Virus record (IMG/VR): IMGVR_UViG_3300022074_000334 | Location: 1-25,938 of that record | From: a virus | DNA: 25,938 nucleotides | Direction: 5' to 3' (one strand) | In this document: positions 1 through 6,769 of the stretch, piece after piece | Layout: every line of letters begins with the position of its first letter | How positions within the stretch are numbered: position 1 is the stretch's first letter | Made by a program: the position numbers and the translations under genes | The notes under the pieces: generated by a model | Databases searched by the model: none | Seen by the model: only the letters and a program-made list of their open reading frames with translations | Told to the model about the DNA's origin: nothing

Positions 1-463
1 ACGGGTTGAAGTCAATTATCAATTCGCCAACGGTACGCATATTCAATTGACGAAAATCCTCAAACGTCAATTCGTTGGCCTCGTTCAAAAAACAAATATC
101 GTGTTTGGCGCCACGGATTTTTTGCGGGTCGTCGGTTGATAAGAATTGAACAATCGAGCCGTTGAATTTAAAGGTGTTTTCCGCTTTGTTGTGTTCGCCT
201 TTATAATAAACCCCCAATTTAGTGGCAATGGCGATAAAATCGCGTAATACCGACCTTTTAAGCGCCGGCAATGTTTTCCGGACGATTGATATTGTAATCG
301 GCTTTTTGGTTGTGGTTAGCTTATAAATTAAGAATTGACAAATGGCATACGTTTTACCGGAACGCGTCCCGCCTTGATGTACTTTAATTCGAGCCTTTGA
401 ATTCAACGTTTGGTAAAATTGAACGTTACAAAACTCTTTTATTTGTCCTTTGCCGGTGTCCAT
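1..463 (-). CDS. terL: Terminase large subunit, N-terminal part (cut by window edge)
   Basis: The motor ATPase that packages DNA into the prohead. The reading frame opens with an ATG at 461-463 and stays open for 154 codons to the left edge, so only the N-terminal ATPase part is visible. A Walker A motif (GGTRSGKT) lies at about residues 30-37. A Walker B-like stretch with the catalytic acid (ICFLNEAN) lies at about residues 122-129. The nuclease domain is outside the window. The start overlaps the end of the small terminase gene by 25 bases, which fits translational coupling. The order small then large subunit is the usual one. Identity is strong from the motifs and the neighbour. Confidence 0.9.
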   Translation of the reverse strand, partial: MDTGKGQIKEFCNVQFYQTLNSKARIKVHQGGTRSGKTYAICQFLIYKLTTTKKPITISIVRKTLPALKRSVLRDFIAIATKLGVYYKGEHNKAENTFKFNGSIVQFLSTDDPQKIRGAKHDICFLNEANELTFEDFRQLNMRTVGELIIDFNP

Positions 464-789
464 TCAATGACTTTTGATTCAATGTTGCCGTCCATTTGTA
501 TTTCCTGACGTTCAATGAACCCGCGTTTTTTTCCTTTTGTTTTCAAATAGAATATTGTTGCCGTTGTGTTGCCCTCTTTTATTTGTTCGTGCAATTGTGA
601 TTCAACGAAATCCAATGTAAGGTCTTGCAGCTCGTCGACCTTTGCCCGGAATACTTTGTCGCTTTTGTAATACTTGTAAAACGTTGAACGGTTGCAACCG
701 ACAACTTTGCAAGCGGTCGTCACAATTCCCAATGATTGTTCCAACGCTTGAATTAAATTGTTTTTTAATATGTTGGTTTTCGTTGCCAT
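439..789 (-). CDS. terS: Terminase small subunit-like DNA-binding protein
   Basis: A 116-residue protein with a helix-turn-helix near residues 18-40 (GIVTTACKVVGCNRSTFYKY), followed by a helical region ending in TIFYLKTKGKKRGF. That arrangement is typical of small terminase subunits that recognise the packaging site and feed DNA to the large subunit. It directly precedes and overlaps the large terminase gene. A -7 type box (TATTTTTG, 794-801) lies just upstream of its ATG, together with a short inverted repeat. The assignment rests on the HTH, the length and the position; small terminases diverge fast, so homology is less certain than the role. Confidence 0.82.
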   Translation of the reverse strand: MATKTNILKNNLIQALEQSLGIVTTACKVVGCNRSTFYKYYKSDKVFRAKVDELQDLTLDFVESQLHEQIKEGNTTATIFYLKTKGKKRGFIERQEIQMDGNIESKVIEWTPAKDK

Positions 790-793
790 ACTG

Positions 794-830
794 CAAAAAT
801 AATTAATTATAAATTGACGAAAAGTGTCAA
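794..830 (-). promoter_or_regulatory. Putative promoter and inverted repeat upstream of terS
   Basis: Reading the minus strand, TATTTTTG (794-801) matches the Bacteroidetes -7 consensus TAnnTTTG and lies 4 bases before the terS ATG. Upstream is the inverted repeat TTGAC/GTCAA (814-818 and 826-830) with a 7-base spacer. It could be an operator or chance, because GTCAA is common in this DNA. Confidence 0.35.
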
Positions 831-863
831 CTAATCTTATTTATTATTATGTAATTAAACTAT

Positions 864-1046
864 TTATTTTTCGGTGTACCAAACAAAGGAAATACCAATG
901 ACAAACAAATGAAATTCCAAACAATGTTCGTCGGCGTCGTCGGCTGCTGATTCAATCATAACGTGATCCATTGTTGAATTCCAATAATTTACGCCAATTA
1001 AACAACCGAAAATCGGGTAGATAATAGTATTAAAATTTAATCTCAT
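864..1046 (-). CDS. Small protein with two hydrophobic stretches, unknown function
   Basis: A 60-residue protein. I start it at the ATG at 1044-1046, which begins MRLNFN, rather than at an ATG 45 bases further upstream that would overlap the preceding gene. It has two hydrophobic stretches (about residues 8-22 and 43-57) separated by an acidic patch (ADDADEH). It could be a small membrane protein or a compact soluble fold. A promoter-like TATATTTG and the recurring TACCTTTAC leader motif lie directly upstream. I do not recognise a family. It lies between the primase-helicase side of the early block and the terminase genes. Confidence 0.55.
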   Translation of the reverse strand: MRLNFNTIIYPIFGCLIGVNYWNSTMDHVMIESAADDADEHCLEFHLFVIGISFVWYTEK

Positions 1047-1048
1047 AA

Positions 1049-1267
1049 CTAATAATATTTTTTGTAAAGGTACAAATATAATTCCCAACATTTATTGTTT
1101 GCCTGGATTTTGGAATATGTTTCCGGGGACAAAATCCGGGTGCCGCGATTGTTTATTTCAACGCGCAAGCCTTTCAATGTTGGGTGTTGTGATACCTTTA
1201 TTTCGTTTTTTAAGCACCATTTAAGCGCCTTTTGATGTTCCGGTGTGGGTTGTATTGCCTTTGCCAT
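1049..1267 (-). CDS. Hypothetical 72-residue protein
   Basis: A short, mildly basic protein. The N-terminal half looks helical (TPEHQKALKWCLKNEIKV) and the C-terminus is rich in Tyr and Lys. Its ATG follows the stop of the primase-helicase gene after two bases, so the two are probably co-transcribed and translationally coupled. I recognise no domain. Its place after the helicase-primase suggests a replication accessory or unknown early role, but nothing in the sequence shows this. Confidence 0.6.
   Translation of the reverse strand: MAKAIQPTPEHQKALKWCLKNEIKVSQHPTLKGLRVEINNRGTRILSPETYSKIQANNKCWELYLYLYKKYY
1064..1080 (-). promoter_or_regulatory. Putative promoter: TATATTTG with overlapping TACCTTTAC motif
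   Basis: On the minus strand TATATTTG (1073-1080) fits TAnnTTTG and runs into TACCTTTAC (1064-1072), followed by an A-rich leader ending AGTTATG. The same leader form recurs at 21665, and similar boxes at 15100 and 24843. It sits over the last codons of the preceding 72-residue gene. Confidence 0.4.
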
Positions 1268-1269
1268 AA

Positions 1270-2943
1270 TTAAAACGGGATATTATCTTTAATCACTTCG
1301 AATTTTTTTGTTTCCAAATCAATGTCTTTGTAAATCCCGCCATTGTTGAAATCCGGTGCAATATCAAAATCGCCCAATTGTCCATTTTCTTTTCGTTTGA
1401 CCTTTTCAATGTATATTTTAACCACGTCGGATTTGAATTTAGTACGTTCACCAATGCAGCGGTAAACAATTAAACCGTTGTAGGCCTTATTGAAAAAATC
1501 GGCTGAACCGCTGATGTCATAAAGTGTCGGCTTTTTATACCGTCCATTTTCGGATTCTATTTTTCGCGGGTGCGCCACTAAAAACAAGTGGGTGTTTGTT
1601 TGTTGACAAAATTGTGTTATTTCTGAAAGCGCCCGGCCAATATAGGAATGGTCTCGTTGCGCTGAATGGTCCAACATATTCCAGGGATCAATGACGCAAA
1701 CGTTGATTCCCTTTTGAAATACTAATTCTTTAAAGGCGTTTAATATCCCTTTTAGCGTTAAATTTTCTAAATCTATTTTAACCCAAAAAAAATGATCTTG
1801 AATGAAATCTTTTGTTTGGTTCAATTGGTCATTGTTGCAATTGGTTTCGTTTAATTTATTCGCGATGCGTTTAATGTGGCCCTCGTATGGAAAAGACTCC
1901 GGCGCAAACATAGCGCAACGCATATCGTATTTTAACGCCATATTGCAACATATTTGATCCATTACGTCCGATTTGCCCGAATTCGGAATCCCGGTCACAA
2001 CGGACCATTGTCCCAATTCCATTTTGAAATAATTATCGGCGTTTGGCAAACCAATAGAATAATTTTTGACGCCGTTTTCGTTATAATTTAAAACGGAATC
2101 CCAAATATTATCTAAATTCAACACGCCTTCCAATGGGAAGTTTTTAGCCGTTTTAATGACGTTTCGCAAAGTTTCGGCACCTTTTGTTGTCAATATCTCG
2201 TTGGCGTCCTTAAAAGCGCCAAAATCAACGTATTTGCAACGATAAGCGCCGAAGCGTCGCGCTAATTCATTGCGTAATTCAATCCCGGGGTTGTCGTTGT
2301 CGGTGCAAAGTATGATTTCTTTTTTGTCTTTAAAGTATTCAAAGCAGTTGTCCAAATATTCCAAACGTTGATTTCCTTTTGATGCGCCGTTCGGAACGGA
2401 ACAAACGGAATAAATCCCGGCTTCGTGCAATGACAATGCGTCAATTTCGCCCTCAACAATGAATATTTTTTCCATTGTTTTTATATTGTCAAGGCCGTAA
2501 AATATTAATTCAGCGCCGGAAACCATTTTAAAATTCTTTTGCCCGTCACGATATTTGACATTCACCAAATCATTTTCGCGATAATAATTGAAATTGATCG
2601 CGCGGCGTTTTTTACCTACTTGCGGAAAATACTCTAATGATTCGCCAATTTTCCAATGTTGAAGCGTTGGTTCTGAAATGCCACGTTCACCGAACCATTT
2701 GACAACGCGTTCGGTTAAATTGACTTTTATTTTTTCCGGACGGACAAATTCTTTTTTCTTTTCAAATTTAGTAGTGCCGGAAAACCCGCAGTTGTGACAA
2801 TTGAATAAACCTTTGTCAATATCAACGGACAAACATTTGTCGCGTTTGTTTTTTCGTGTGTGGCTGCATTGTGGACATTGGGTTTTTATTTTACCGGTCG
2901 ATTTGTTGCCGATGTCAATGCCGAAATCGTTAAATGTTTTCAT
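1270..2943 (-). CDS. DNA primase-helicase (T7 gp4 / Twinkle type)
   Basis: A 557-residue protein that should unwind and prime phage DNA at the fork. Domains in order: a zinc ribbon with CPQC (23-26) and CHNC (49-52); a TOPRIM primase core with VEGEIDAL (163-170) and the metal-binding DND (215-217); and a RecA/DnaB-like ATPase with Walker A GIPNSGKS (318-325), Walker B VCVIDP (415-420), a downstream LVAHPRK element near 455-461 and a GSADF segment near 479-483. The order zinc finger, TOPRIM, helicase is that of T7 gp4 and Twinkle. It follows the methyltransferase gene and has a GAAAATATTTTTTT element in its leader. No separate DnaB is visible, so this is likely the replicative helicase. Confidence 0.9.
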   Translation of the reverse strand: MKTFNDFGIDIGNKSTGKIKTQCPQCSHTRKNKRDKCLSVDIDKGLFNCHNCGFSGTTKFEKKKEFVRPEKIKVNLTERVVKWFGERGISEPTLQHWKIGESLEYFPQVGKKRRAINFNYYRENDLVNVKYRDGQKNFKMVSGAELIFYGLDNIKTMEKIFIVEGEIDALSLHEAGIYSVCSVPNGASKGNQRLEYLDNCFEYFKDKKEIILCTDNDNPGIELRNELARRFGAYRCKYVDFGAFKDANEILTTKGAETLRNVIKTAKNFPLEGVLNLDNIWDSVLNYNENGVKNYSIGLPNADNYFKMELGQWSVVTGIPNSGKSDVMDQICCNMALKYDMRCAMFAPESFPYEGHIKRIANKLNETNCNNDQLNQTKDFIQDHFFWVKIDLENLTLKGILNAFKELVFQKGINVCVIDPWNMLDHSAQRDHSYIGRALSEITQFCQQTNTHLFLVAHPRKIESENGRYKKPTLYDISGSADFFNKAYNGLIVYRCIGERTKFKSDVVKIYIEKVKRKENGQLGDFDIAPDFNNGGIYKDIDLETKKFEVIKDNIPF

Positions 2944-2970
2944 TGTTTATTGTTTTTCAAATGCTAAACT

Positions 2971-2984
2971 AAAAAAATATTTTC
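2971..2984 (-). promoter_or_regulatory. GAAAATATTTTTTT element before the primase-helicase gene
   Basis: This minus-strand 14-mer is the same as in front of the units at 9108 and 22765. Here a looser TAgcaTTTG follows closely, without the 17-18 base spacing seen at the other two sites, so promoter function is uncertain. Confidence 0.3.
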
Positions 2985-2989
2985 AAATA

Positions 2990-3619
2990 TTAAAATAATC
3001 TTTGTTGTGCTTTGTGTTGTTCAATTCGTTTTATTGCTGCATAATAATAGTCTTTGTCTAATTCACACGCGGTTAAGTCAAACCCTAAATTGTGGCACGC
3101 AATCGCAATACTTCCACTACCCAAATGCGTGTCGAGTATTCTAAAACCGTCTTTTGCGTAATTCATTAAAAGCCATTCGTAAAGTTTTACTGGTTTTTGT
3201 GTATTGTGAATTTTTTTTATTTGATTATGTTTGTGAATAGAATATTCAAAAATTTTTGCGGGTTTTTTTAAGCCCATAGATACAAAAGCCAATTCACATC
3301 TTGCAAAGTTTGGCATTGCTTGTTTTTTATCCCAAATTAAAAAATATTCGCTTTCGGGTAATGTAAAATTATTTGCACCCCAAACAATTTGATTTTTACT
3401 TACTCTAAATAATTCTTGCCAATATTTATTTGATGGTTTTGTATTATTAATTAATTCCATTTTTTGAAACCGTTTAGCGTGAACATCTTTAATTGTTGGG
3501 TTTTCTGTAACTTTTTTAAATCTCTCAATCCCATAAGGCGGATCAACAATCGCCAAATCAAAATAATTGTCTTCATAACGCGCCATTAATTCCATATTGT
3601 CCTCGTTTGTTATTTTCAT
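2990..3619 (-). CDS. DNA N6-adenine methyltransferase-like, class beta order
   Basis: A 209-residue SAM-dependent DNA methyltransferase. The catalytic motif DPPYG (residues 26-30) precedes the SAM-binding motif LDTHLGSGS near the C-terminus, the circularly permuted beta order. DPPY favours adenine-N6 methylation. I start at the ATG at 3617-3619, seven bases after the preceding stop, rather than an upstream ATG that would add a hydrophobic 14-residue extension and overlap the preceding gene. No cognate restriction enzyme is obvious, so the likely role is protecting phage DNA from host restriction. The protein ends in QQRLF, a possible sliding-clamp-binding peptide shared with the other methyltransferase here. 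Confidence 0.85.
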   Translation of the reverse strand: MKITNEDNMELMARYEDNYFDLAIVDPPYGIERFKKVTENPTIKDVHAKRFQKMELINNTKPSNKYWQELFRVSKNQIVWGANNFTLPESEYFLIWDKKQAMPNFARCELAFVSMGLKKPAKIFEYSIHKHNQIKKIHNTQKPVKLYEWLLMNYAKDGFRILDTHLGSGSIAIACHNLGFDLTACELDKDYYYAAIKRIEQHKAQQRLF

Positions 3620-3626
3620 TTTTGTT

Positions 3627-4160
3627 TTAAATTTTAGGTAAATAATAAAATAAATTTTCAATGTTTTTTAAATCGGTGTTTTTAATTTCAAAATTTGATG
3701 TTTTCAATGGAAACGTTGTTCCGTCTTTTAATGTTCTGATTGTGCCTTTTTTTATCAACGTTGCAACTTTCAACAATTCTTTTTTACCAATATAACCGCA
3801 AATTGTCAATTCATTTTTTCGCTTGTTAAGTGAACAAAATATATAAATATCACAATCATATTTTATTTGATGCGCCACGAAATTGTTGACAAAATAATCT
3901 TTGACATCAACATTGCGTCCCATTGTTTTAACGTCAATTTTTAGGCCTTTGTATTCAAAATCAAAACCGCCGTCAAAACCATTTTTAAATTCGTGATCAA
4001 AACCAAACAATCGTTTCACCATTATTTCACCAATCAATCCAACGAATTGTTGTTCTTTTGAACCGTTGAATTCAAAGCGGTTGCCTATATTATGTTGATT
4101 GACGAAATGCCAAACATCATTTTTTAGTTTTTCCGGGATTTTGAATTTTTTATAATTCAT
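3627..4160 (-). CDS. PD-(D/E)XK superfamily nuclease-like protein
   Basis: A 177-residue protein with a restriction-endonuclease-like core: an early Glu in GLIGE (E45), Asp in GGFDFEY (D67) and the DVK pair (D76, K78), in the spacing expected of PD-(D/E)XK enzymes. A hydrophobic strand with DIYIFCSL follows. The ATG overlaps the end of the initiator gene by 11 bases, so it is coupled to replication. Possible roles are a structure-specific or repair nuclease, a restriction-type enzyme paired with the methyltransferase immediately downstream, or nicking. The pairing with a methyltransferase is suggestive, but the sequence does not settle it. Confidence 0.6.
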   Translation of the reverse strand: MNYKKFKIPEKLKNDVWHFVNQHNIGNRFEFNGSKEQQFVGLIGEIMVKRLFGFDHEFKNGFDGGFDFEYKGLKIDVKTMGRNVDVKDYFVNNFVAHQIKYDCDIYIFCSLNKRKNELTICGYIGKKELLKVATLIKKGTIRTLKDGTTFPLKTSNFEIKNTDLKNIENLFYYLPKI

Positions 4161-5052
4161 TCAAAACGTATTTTTTTAATTCCTGGAATTCGTTTGTCAT
4201 CATTAAACCCCGGATTTGGAATTCGTGAATGTCGCCATTTTTAGTTTTGGCGCCTATTTCTTTTTTTCCGTTGGACGGGTTTTTGTATATAAAAAATTCT
4301 TTAAGGTTTTTAATTTTAGTAAATCCAACCGGTTTTTGTTTTGCCTTATGTTGGATCATAAAGCGGTCAATGTATTTGATGCCGTTTTTGTCGGTGTTTC
4401 TTAATTTTAGAATTGATAAAAAATTATTTTGCCAAAACTCATCATTTCGCAAATTTTTAGAAACATTGTAAACTTCGCGCAAATCGTAACCGTCCAACCT
4501 TTGCAGTTTGTCCAAACAATCCAACCATTTGATTTTTTGGGTTTCGGTTTTTGGGCGGTATTTCAAATCAAATAATGCTGCAAAATGCGGAAACGCCGTT
4601 TTGGTTTTATCGTCAAATTGGCGCTTTTCCGATTTTGTGGGTATTTCTTTTTTTAGTATTTCTTTATTAGTATAGTTTATATTAGTATTACTTTGTTGCG
4701 GATTTACCGCAGCGGTAAAAACCGCCGCGGTTTTTCCGGCGCCGGTTTTTCCGGTTGCGGTGTCATTTAGATGATAATTATATCCCGCGAATTTGCCGCC
4801 CTTGCGAACCTCAACGCGCACCAAAAAACCCGTTTCAATCAATTCTTTTATTCTTTTGTTAATGGCGTCTTTGCCCTCTTTAAAATGGCCGCAAATGAAT
4901 TGCACGGTCATTTCGGTGTTTGAATCGTGGGAAAAAAGCCAACAATATAAACCGGTCGAAGCTGCTGAAATGCCTTTGTGTCTAAATATTGCATTCGGAA
5001 CAACCGTGAACCGGTCAAATTTTTTTGGCTTGAAAATCTTATTGTATTGCAT
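4150..5052 (-). CDS. Replication initiator, lambda O-like winged-helix protein
   Basis: A 300-residue protein. The N-terminal 95 residues look like a winged helix of the type seen in phage initiators (a VPNAIFRHKG segment, a helical HTH region, and a wing ending GKFAGYNYHL). A low-complexity linker of Thr, Ala, Lys and Asn follows at about residues 98-140, then a helical C-terminal part with KWLDCLDKLQRLDG and FWQNNF. The linker-coding DNA carries dense repeats resembling a replication origin, the arrangement found in lambda gene O. Together with a DnaA-IV-like protein and a primase-helicase in the same block, this suggests that it binds the origin and loads the helicase. Family membership is inferred from architecture, not from a database match. 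Confidence 0.68.
   Translation of the reverse strand: MQYNKIFKPKKFDRFTVVPNAIFRHKGISAASTGLYCWLFSHDSNTEMTVQFICGHFKEGKDAINKRIKELIETGFLVRVEVRKGGKFAGYNYHLNDTATGKTGAGKTAAVFTAAVNPQQSNTNINYTNKEILKKEIPTKSEKRQFDDKTKTAFPHFAALFDLKYRPKTETQKIKWLDCLDKLQRLDGYDLREVYNVSKNLRNDEFWQNNFLSILKLRNTDKNGIKYIDRFMIQHKAKQKPVGFTKIKNLKEFFIYKNPSNGKKEIGAKTKNGDIHEFQIRGLMMTNEFQELKKYVLNEL
4653..4760. other. Candidate replication origin inside the initiator gene
   Basis: An AT-rich part has TTAGTAT three times (4653-4659, 4667-4673, 4682-4688; spacing 14 and 15). A GC-rich part follows: inverted repeat TTACCGC-A-GCGGTAA (4704-4718), inverted repeat AAAAACCGC-C-GCGGTTTTT (4717-4735), direct repeats CGGTTTTTCCGG (4728-4739, 4743-4754; spacing 15) and palindrome CCGGCGCCGG (4736-4745). 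Iterons beside an AT-rich unwinding region, located in the linker of the initiator gene, match the lambda ori plan. Origin function is inferred. Confidence 0.55.
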
Positions 5053-5063
5053 ATTTAAAAAAA

Positions 5064-5107
5064 TAACCCTATCAAATCGGCGGTCGCGGTCGCTTCATCA
5101 ATAGGGT
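5064..5107 (-). other. Hairpin in the leader of the initiator gene
   Basis: AACCCTAT (5064-5071) and ATAGGGTT (5100-5107) form a perfect 8-bp stem around a GC-rich 28-base loop containing CGACCG twice. On the minus strand the stem is followed by TATTTTTTT and, within about 20 bases, by the initiator ATG. It could be a weak terminator or attenuator, a binding site, or a translational control element. Confidence 0.4.
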
Positions 5108-5158
5108 TTTGGTAAAATTTTAATGCCGCGACGCAAAAAACAAATTTATAAAAATTAA

Positions 5159-5404
5159 TCACAAAATCAAATTGTATTTTATATGATCGCAAAAGGAACG
5201 TAAATCGTCAAATATTTTTTTCAGTTGTTCCAATTCAATGTCTCCGTCCTCGAATTTATACCATAGTAATTCAATGAACAAATCAAATTCAACGCGGGTT
5301 GATTTGCCAATGTAATTGTAAGAAACCGCGATGTCGTCCGGTGAACTTTGTGTGAAACGAATTTTTTGATTTTTATCATCAAAATAAATAGTGTGATATT
5401 TCAT
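5159..5404 (-). CDS. Hypothetical 81-residue acidic protein
   Basis: A small, acidic protein with a predicted beta-rich N-terminus (KYHTIYFDD) and helical C-terminus (LEQLKKIFDDLRSF). Its ATG overlaps the stop of the VRR-NUC gene in an ATGA junction, so it is translationally coupled to it. I recognise no family. Possible roles are a nuclease partner or an early regulator, without direct evidence. Confidence 0.6.
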   Translation of the reverse strand: MKYHTIYFDDKNQKIRFTQSSPDDIAVSYNYIGKSTRVEFDLFIELLWYKFEDGDIELEQLKKIFDDLRSFCDHIKYNLIL

Positions 5405-5790
5405 TTTTGTGGTGTAATTTTTAATTCATTTTTAAAATATTTGTCTATTGTTTCAATGCATTGTTCCAAATCATTTGACCAAATCGCCGCCCAATTGCAG
5501 TTTTTAAGCCATTTAAGCCACTTTTTTTGCCTTTCCGTGGGTTTGTTATATTTATATTTTAATTCAAGCGCTAAACCGCTAAAATTGGCGTTTGGCGTAA
5601 ATATCAATAAATCCGGAATTCCTGGCTTTGTCCCTAAATATTTCATTTTGTATTGTTCGAACGGTGTTCGCCGTCCCTCATTCATTGGGTGTGTGAATAC
5701 CGCGTTTGGGTGTTGCAGTTCTAAATAGTTAATTATTGCGCGCTGCATTTTGTCCTCACCTTTTAAATATTTTGAATAGGGATTCGCCAT
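5401..5790 (-). CDS. VRR-NUC domain nuclease
   Basis: A 129-residue protein of the VRR-NUC branch of the PD-(D/E)XK superfamily, known from Holliday-junction and flap nucleases. Visible motifs are an early E/Q helix (GEDKMQRAIINYL), a conserved N-E-G-R turn (about 37-40), GIPDLLI with catalytic D60, and ALELK with E76 and K78; a helix with WLKWLK follows. I choose the ATG at 5788-5790 (MANPYS), since an upstream ATG adds a Cys-rich stretch that overlaps a small gene in another frame. The likely role is branch resolution or recombination of replicating phage DNA. It sits between the recombination and replication genes. Confidence 0.85.
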   Translation of the reverse strand: MANPYSKYLKGEDKMQRAIINYLELQHPNAVFTHPMNEGRRTPFEQYKMKYLGTKPGIPDLLIFTPNANFSGLALELKYKYNKPTERQKKWLKWLKNCNWAAIWSNDLEQCIETIDKYFKNELKITPQK

Positions 5791-5797
5791 TGGTTTT

Positions 5798-5884
5798 TTA
5801 TTTTTTGCGTTTCTTAAAATACAAATATCCCAAAAAACACAACGCAAAACAAACCGGACACGGGTGAAAAAATGCCGGATTCAC
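5798..5884 (-). CDS. Putative 28-residue CPVC membrane peptide
   Basis: A very short frame read from GTG (5882-5884). The GTG overlaps the TGA stop of the preceding 45-residue gene, and the frame ends 7 bases before the VRR-NUC ATG. The peptide has HPCPVC, then a short hydrophobic helix (FALCFLGYLYF), then a basic tail KKRKK, the layout of a single-pass membrane peptide with a Cys pair. The tight packing between two genes supports it; the GTG start and small size argue for caution. No function can be assigned. Confidence 0.4.
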   Translation of the reverse strand: MNPAFFHPCPVCFALCFLGYLYFKKRKK

Positions 5885-6018
5885 GATTTTTGTTTTTTAG
5901 TTATGACAAAGCCATTTTTTTTAAGCATCTTTTTGGCCTTTTCAATTTCTTTTTGTTGGGTTCTGTACGCGTCAAACGTTTCGTTTTCAATCGCGTTTGT
6001 TTGGTTTTTATAATTCAT
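5881..6018 (-). CDS. Hypothetical 45-residue basic protein
   Basis: Starts at the ATG at 6016-6018 and encodes a small Lys-rich, mostly helical protein (QQKEIEKAKKMLKKNGF). It lies in the gap between the second methyltransferase and VRR-NUC genes in the same direction. Its stop overlaps the GTG start of the next tiny frame. I recognise no family; it may be a small regulator or partner. Confidence 0.55.
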   Translation of the reverse strand: MNYKNQTNAIENETFDAYRTQQKEIEKAKKMLKKNGFVITKKQKS

Positions 6019-6028
6019 TTTTTTGTTT

Positions 6029-6769
6029 TTAAAATAATTTTTGTTGTGCTTTGTTTTGAGTTAATTTTTTATTTGACATTTCAAAATATTTTGTTGAAAT
6101 TTCACTTCCAATAAAGTTTCGATTGTTATTTAATGAAGCGATTGCAGTTGTTCCACTTCCCATAAAAGGATCATAAACCACATCATTTTCATCGGTGCAA
6201 CCCAAAACAAAATTGTTTGCTAATTGAATTGGAAATGGCGCCGGGTGTGGATTTTTAGTGTCGGCGCCAATTCTTATAATGCTATTTTTAAAAGACATTT
6301 GATTTCTGTAAAATTTAGTTTTTGAATTTTTACTTTTTTTTATCCAAAAAACATATTCGTTAATTGGAAAAAAATAGCTTTTGTCTAATTTTGGGGTGTT
6401 AAATCGATCCCAAATCAAAACTTGTTTGACCGGAAAATCATAAATAAAACTTGGGTGAATTGTGTTGTGATTGCTTAAAATGTCCATATGATTATAAAAA
6501 ATGCTTCCGGTTTCTTTTAATATTCTACAACATTCCTTTAAAATTTTAGTTTGCCATTGAGCATAATGTATTGGCGATAAATTGTCATTATAAGAATCAT
6601 ATTCGATTGTCCTAAAATTTGACGAATCCTTTTTGCTTATTTTTTTAGTTTTTGTATAAAAGTTTTTATTGTAAGGCGGTGAAGTTATAATTAAATCAAC
6701 CGAACAATCATCAATTTTTGACATTGTTGTCAAACAATCTTCATTGTATATTTTATTGTTTTCAATCAT
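6029..6769 (-). CDS. DNA methyltransferase, TSPPY type (N4-cytosine or N6-adenine)
   Basis: A 246-residue SAM-dependent DNA methyltransferase. The catalytic TSPPYN (29-34) precedes the SAM-binding motif DPFMGSGTT (200-208), the beta order. SPPY is typical of N4-cytosine enzymes but also occurs in N6-adenine ones, so the target base is open. Its start overlaps the end of the DnaA-like gene (ATGA), showing coupling. It ends in KAQQKLF, close to the KAQQRLF end of the other methyltransferase. The probable role is protection from host restriction or marking phage DNA; no paired restriction enzyme is evident. Confidence 0.88.
   Translation of the reverse strand: MIENNKIYNEDCLTTMSKIDDCSVDLIITSPPYNKNFYTKTKKISKKDSSNFRTIEYDSYNDNLSPIHYAQWQTKILKECCRILKETGSIFYNHMDILSNHNTIHPSFIYDFPVKQVLIWDRFNTPKLDKSYFFPINEYVFWIKKSKNSKTKFYRNQMSFKNSIIRIGADTKNPHPAPFPIQLANNFVLGCTDENDVVYDPFMGSGTTAIASLNNNRNFIGSEISTKYFEMSNKKLTQNKAQQKLF

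Noticed and set aside
3620-3661. Upstream ATG giving the methyltransferase a 14-residue hydrophobic N-terminus
   Set aside because: It overlaps the preceding gene by 35 bases and adds residues unlike the family; the ATG at 3619 starts MKITNEDN directly before the catalytic domain.
4712-4760. CRISPR-like or transposon-end reading of the GC-rich repeats
   Set aside because: Repeats are too short and overlap as palindromes, there are no spacers, and the DNA is coding; an origin-like cluster explains them better.
4216-5104. Plus-strand frames opposite the initiator gene
   Set aside because: No protein-like features beyond composition, and they conflict with a well supported minus-strand gene.
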